Positions 6,658 through 8,923 of a stretch of DNA of 8,923 nt are shown here, piece by piece (the first letter of the stretch is position 1; each line of letters begins with the position of its first letter). The stretch spans positions 1 through 8,923 of the forward strand of contig CAYLJO010000242.1 in the NCBI GenBank assembly GCA_964383905.1. Reading direction: 5' to 3'. Origin of the DNA: CAYLJO01 sp964383905. Lineage in GTDB: Bacteria > Acidobacteriota > Blastocatellia > Pyrinomonadales > Pyrinomonadaceae. The translations under genes were made by a program, and so were the position numbers. Under the pieces are notes generated by a model. That model was given only the letters and a program-made list of their open reading frames with translations. It did not search any database and was not told the DNA's origin.

Positions 6658-7566
6658 ATGAAGCTTCACTACGCCCTTTTGGTCTTCATGATAGCGTGCG
6701 TTCCAGGTGTGCGCGTCACCGCGCAGACGGATTTGCGTCGCACGAGTCTTGCCGTGCTCGATTTTGGTGATACGGAGTTCGCAAGGCGTGTGGCCGATCG
6801 GCTTTCGGCGGCGCTCTCTTCAGACAGGGGGCTACGGATGGTTGATCGCTCAGCGAGTCGCGCCGCCGCGCGCGGGGTCGGCTATGCCGGATCGCTGAAC
6901 CTAACGCTGGCTGAAGCGCGAGACTTGGGCGGGGCCCTCGGCTGTGACTTCTATGTCACGGGCGATGCGCAGACGCTCCGCCGCTCGCCGTCAGTCGGGC
7001 CGGTCTTTTACGAAGCCTATGCTTCCACCTTCCTCGTCAGTGCGCGCACCGGTAGACTCATTTTGTGGGATCGACCGCACTTTGAAGCCCCGTCGGCGGA
7101 GGCCGCCGAAAAATTGCTACTGGCCGAGACAGACAAGCGCGCTCCGCGCTACGCCGCTGCGCTTCACACGGCGCAGCAGAGCGAGCGTGGGGAGCGGGCA
7201 CTCGCACTGCAGCGTCAAGCCCCGGTTATCTATCAACTGGCGGAAGACGACACCGGTACCGCGCAGGAGGGCCGCTTGCGCCCCCCCGCGCCGTACCGCC
7301 GCCTGCGCCCCGGCTATACGGAAGCAGCCGCGCGTGCCGAAGCGGAAGCGACCATTGATGTTTTAGTAGACATCGGCGCCGACGGCGAAGTCACTCGCAC
7401 CGAAGTTACGCGCTGGGCCGGCTTCGGACTCGACGAAGCCACCGTCGGCACCGTTCGACAATTACACTTTCGCCCGGCGATGCGCGACGGCAACCCCGTC
7501 CCGGTACGCGTGTTGCTTCGCTATAACTTCCGCGACCCGGCTAAAGAAGGCAAAAGGCAAAAATAA
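6658..7566 (+). CDS. Exported protein with CsgG/TolB-N-like domain fused to a TonB C-terminal domain
   Basis: This 302-residue protein is exported to the periplasm. ATG 6658 is preferred because it opens a signal peptide (MKLHYALLVFMIAC..., likely cleavage after VTA at residue 22). An in-frame TTG at 6640 is the alternative; neither has a clear Shine-Dalgarno. MIAC at 11-14 is a near-lipobox, so a lipoprotein is possible. Residues 29-140 look like the CsgG/FlgO/TolB-N alpha-beta fold: SLAVLDF strand, helix FARRVADRLSAAL, LRMVDR strand, helix LAEARDLGGALGCD, FYVTGDAQ strand, then FLVSARTGRLILW. A helical, charged linker follows (about 142-205). Residues 216-291 are a TonB_C domain with PGY, IDVLVDIGADGEVTRTEV, LDEATV and HFRPAMRDGNPVPV. 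It has no TonB-type uncleaved inner-membrane anchor or long Pro-rich spacer, so it is unlikely to be a classical energy transducer. The S41 gene begins one base after the stop, implying coupling. Domain calls: TonB_C firm, CsgG-like moderate. Confidence 0.82.
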   Translation: MKLHYALLVFMIACVPGVRVTAQTDLRRTSLAVLDFGDTEFARRVADRLSAALSSDRGLRMVDRSASRAAARGVGYAGSLNLTLAEARDLGGALGCDFYVTGDAQTLRRSPSVGPVFYEAYASTFLVSARTGRLILWDRPHFEAPSAEAAEKLLLAETDKRAPRYAAALHTAQQSERGERALALQRQAPVIYQLAEDDTGTAQEGRLRPPAPYRRLRPGYTEAAARAEAEATIDVLVDIGADGEVTRTEVTRWAGFGLDEATVGTVRQLHFRPAMRDGNPVPVRVLLRYNFRDPAKEGKRQK

Positions 7567-7567
7567 G

Positions 7568-8863
7568 ATGCAAAAAAAGGCCCAGCATTTCTGCTATCCC
7601 ATATTGTTTGCCGCTTTCCTCTTAACTTTGGACTTTGGACCTTGGACTTTGGACTTTGCTTCCGGCACGCGCGAAGGCCGCCTCGTCGTCTTCGACGATG
7701 TCTGGGAAACTATCCGCGACCGTTACTATGATCCGGCATTTCACGGCATCGACTGGCAAGCGCAACGAGCTATGTACCGTGGGCGGGCGGCCGACGCCCA
7801 CAGTGATGTGGAATTGTACGCCGTCCTGCGTCGCATGGTCAGCGCCCTGCGCGATGCGCACACACGCGTCTACGCGCCCGACGAGAAGTTTGACTGGCAA
7901 CACCCGCGCTTCATCAGCACCGGCCTTTCGGTGCGTGAAGTGGGAGGCGAGGCCTTGGTGATCGCGGTCGAACATGGATCGGATGCCGAGCGGGAAGGGC
8001 TGCGCGCGGGTGATCTGATCGTGAGTGTTGACGATCAACCGGCGCTCGCCGTATTCACCCGCCGGTTGCAGGAGGGGGTAAATTCATCAACCGCTGCGGC
8101 GGCCCGGTTCGAGGCGATGGCGAAGCTGTTCGACGGCCCGCGCGATTCGACGGTCAAGGTCGGGTGGGTCGGCGCTGACGGGCGTAGGCGGGAGGCGAGG
8201 CTCAGGCGCGAATGGCGCGAGCGCGACGCCGGGTTGCACCTACGGCGCATACGCGGCGGCTACCGCACCGTTGAGTTCGACGCTTTTACCCAAACGGTCG
8301 CGAATGACTTAACGCGTGCGCTCTCAAGTAAGCTGCGTCGGGCGCGCGGCCTCGTACTCGACCTGCGCGATAACGGCGGCGGTGACGCCGAAGCGATGAC
8401 GGAGGTCGCGTCGGCTTTTTTGCCTGCCGGGAAAAGCCTGGGCCGGTTTACCGATCGTAACGGGCGCGTCACCTTCGAGCCGCAGACGCGCAACGAGTCG
8501 ATGTTTTCTGCCGACAGGATTGCGCGCTTTCACGCGCCGGTCGTCATCCTCACGAGCGAAAGAACCGCGAGCGCGGCAGAAATCTTCGTTGCCGCCATGG
8601 TGGAAGCGCGCCGTGCTGTGGTCGTCGGTAGTTACACCTGCGGCTGCGTCCTCGCGATACGACGGCGTCATACGTTACCGGACGGCGGCGCATTGGACGT
8701 GAGTGAGATGGACTACCATACGGCCGCGGGCGCGCGACTGGAGGGCACGGGAATCCGGCCTACTGAAGAAATCATACCCGATCGAAGAGACATTCAGGCG
8801 CACCGCGACCGCGCGATCGAGCATGCCGTCGAACGATTAAAAGGTGAAAATCAGAATCGATAA
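7568..8863 (+). CDS. Exported S41 (C-terminal processing) peptidase-like protein with Lys-to-Cys change in the catalytic dyad
   Basis: This 431-residue protein is predicted to act in the periplasm. Its ATG follows the previous stop by one base; AAAAGG (7552-7557) is a reasonable ribosome site. Residues 1-20 give an n-region and hydrophobic core (PILFAAFLLTL), then a DNA-repeat-encoded TLDFGPWTLDF (20-30) precedes the mature part, with no clean cleavage site. Residues 40-105 are the S41 N-terminal helical cap (YYDPAFHGIDW, LRDAHTRV). A PDZ-like segment lies at about 117-165 (GLRAGDLIVSVDDQPA). The protease core runs from about 230 to 400, with LVLDLRDNGGG (262-272) and the nucleophile S335 in ERTASAAEIF. 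In active members the general-base Lys follows the Ser by 25 residues; here position 360 is Cys, in TCGC (357-360). No Lys occurs between residues 290 and 424. C358 and C360 are the only cysteines after the signal region. It is either an inactive, partner-binding protease homologue or uses altered chemistry. The family call is firm; activity is doubtful. Confidence 0.88.
   Translation: MQKKAQHFCYPILFAAFLLTLDFGPWTLDFASGTREGRLVVFDDVWETIRDRYYDPAFHGIDWQAQRAMYRGRAADAHSDVELYAVLRRMVSALRDAHTRVYAPDEKFDWQHPRFISTGLSVREVGGEALVIAVEHGSDAEREGLRAGDLIVSVDDQPALAVFTRRLQEGVNSSTAAAARFEAMAKLFDGPRDSTVKVGWVGADGRRREARLRREWRERDAGLHLRRIRGGYRTVEFDAFTQTVANDLTRALSSKLRRARGLVLDLRDNGGGDAEAMTEVASAFLPAGKSLGRFTDRNGRVTFEPQTRNESMFSADRIARFHAPVVILTSERTASAAEIFVAAMVEARRAVVVGSYTCGCVLAIRRRHTLPDGGALDVSEMDYHTAAGARLEGTGIRPTEEIIPDRRDIQAHRDRAIEHAVERLKGENQNR
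7627..7658. repeat. Heptamer tandem repeat (TTTGGAC), about 4.5 copies, inside the S41 signal-peptide region
   Basis: Copies are TTTGGAC (7627-7633), TTTGGAC (7634-7640), CTTGGAC (7641-7647), TTTGGAC (7648-7654) and partial TTTG (7655-7658). Three units make 21 bases, so the encoded peptide repeats every seven residues (TLDFGPW, TLDF). The array lies between the hydrophobic core of the signal peptide and the mature domain. A gain or loss of one unit shifts the reading frame. Similar heptamer microsatellites are known as short tandemly repeated sequences in some bacterial genomes; whether this one is dispersed in the genome cannot be told here. Confidence 0.9.
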
Positions 8864-8923
8864 CGTCATCAGATCATGCGCGTGTCGCGCGTCAACACTT
8901 GGGCTCTTCCTCACTTTTGATAC
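8864..8923. other. Non-coding right edge
   Basis: These 60 bases after the S41 stop hold no supportable gene. A compact hairpin GCGCG-TGT-CGCGC (8878-8890, extendable by T-G and A-T to 8876-8892) is present without an adjacent T-run. It may be part of a 3' end structure, but the window stops before this can be judged. Confidence 0.5.

Noticed and set aside
7622..8038. 138-codon - strand frame opposite the S41 gene
   Set aside because: It is antisense to the S41 N-terminal and PDZ regions, and its SKVQS-rich C-terminus is only the heptamer repeat read backwards.
8876..8892. Intrinsic terminator after the S41 gene
   Set aside because: The GC-rich hairpin has a 3-base loop but no adjacent T-tract; the first T-run (8915-8918) is over 20 bases away.
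8876..8920. Small gene starting at ATG 8876
   Set aside because: Only 14 codons before TGA, no ribosome binding site, and it overlaps the hairpin.

Overview
The window looks like a chromosomal segment of a Gram-negative bacterium, most plausibly an Acidobacteriota member (Blastocatellia-like). The evidence is an Oar-type TonB-dependent receptor with an N-terminal carboxypeptidase-regulatory-like domain, a lipid- or envelope-targeted set of neighbours, GC-rich coding sequence, and a TTTGGAC heptamer microsatellite. This placement is inference from gene style, not from a marker gene. All five convincing genes lie on the + strand. There are no RNA genes, CRISPR arrays or insertion sequences that I can support.

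Layout. Positions 1-660 are a long, comparatively AT-rich non-coding stretch. It holds several inverted repeats: a perfect 12-bp palindrome, a terminator-like hairpin, and a possible three-way-junction RNA at 435-509. Positions 661-3969 encode a 1102-aa Oar-like outer-membrane receptor, closed by a very strong intrinsic terminator (3997-4032). Positions 4114-5109 encode a secreted 331-aa protein that joins a carboxypeptidase-regulatory-like domain to five TPR repeats. Positions 5219-6520 encode a 433-aa HD-domain phosphohydrolase of the YwfO/SAMHD1-like type (cytoplasmic, probably a dNTP triphosphohydrolase). Positions 6658-7566 encode an exported protein with a CsgG/TolB-N-like domain followed by a TonB C-terminal domain. 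One base later, positions 7568-8863 encode an exported S41 (C-terminal-processing) peptidase-like protein. The last 60 bases hold no gene.

How the genes may work together. Four of the five products are envelope proteins: a receptor, a periplasmic TPR scaffold, a periplasmic TonB_C protein and a periplasmic S41 protein. The 1-nt spacing of the last two suggests translational coupling and shared work in the periplasm. The strong terminator separates the receptor from the downstream genes, so it is probably its own transcription unit.

Most interesting points: (1) the S41 protein keeps the Ser nucleophile but has Cys exactly where the catalytic Lys should be (Ser+25). That Cys is part of a C-G-C motif holding the only two cysteines of the mature protein, and no lysine lies nearby. 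(2) A 4.5-copy heptamer tandem repeat sits inside the signal-peptide region of the same gene, where a slip of one unit would shift the frame. (3) The TonB_C protein lacks a TonB-like membrane anchor/proline region and instead carries a CsgG/TolB-N-like domain. (4) The receptor leader may fold into a structured RNA.
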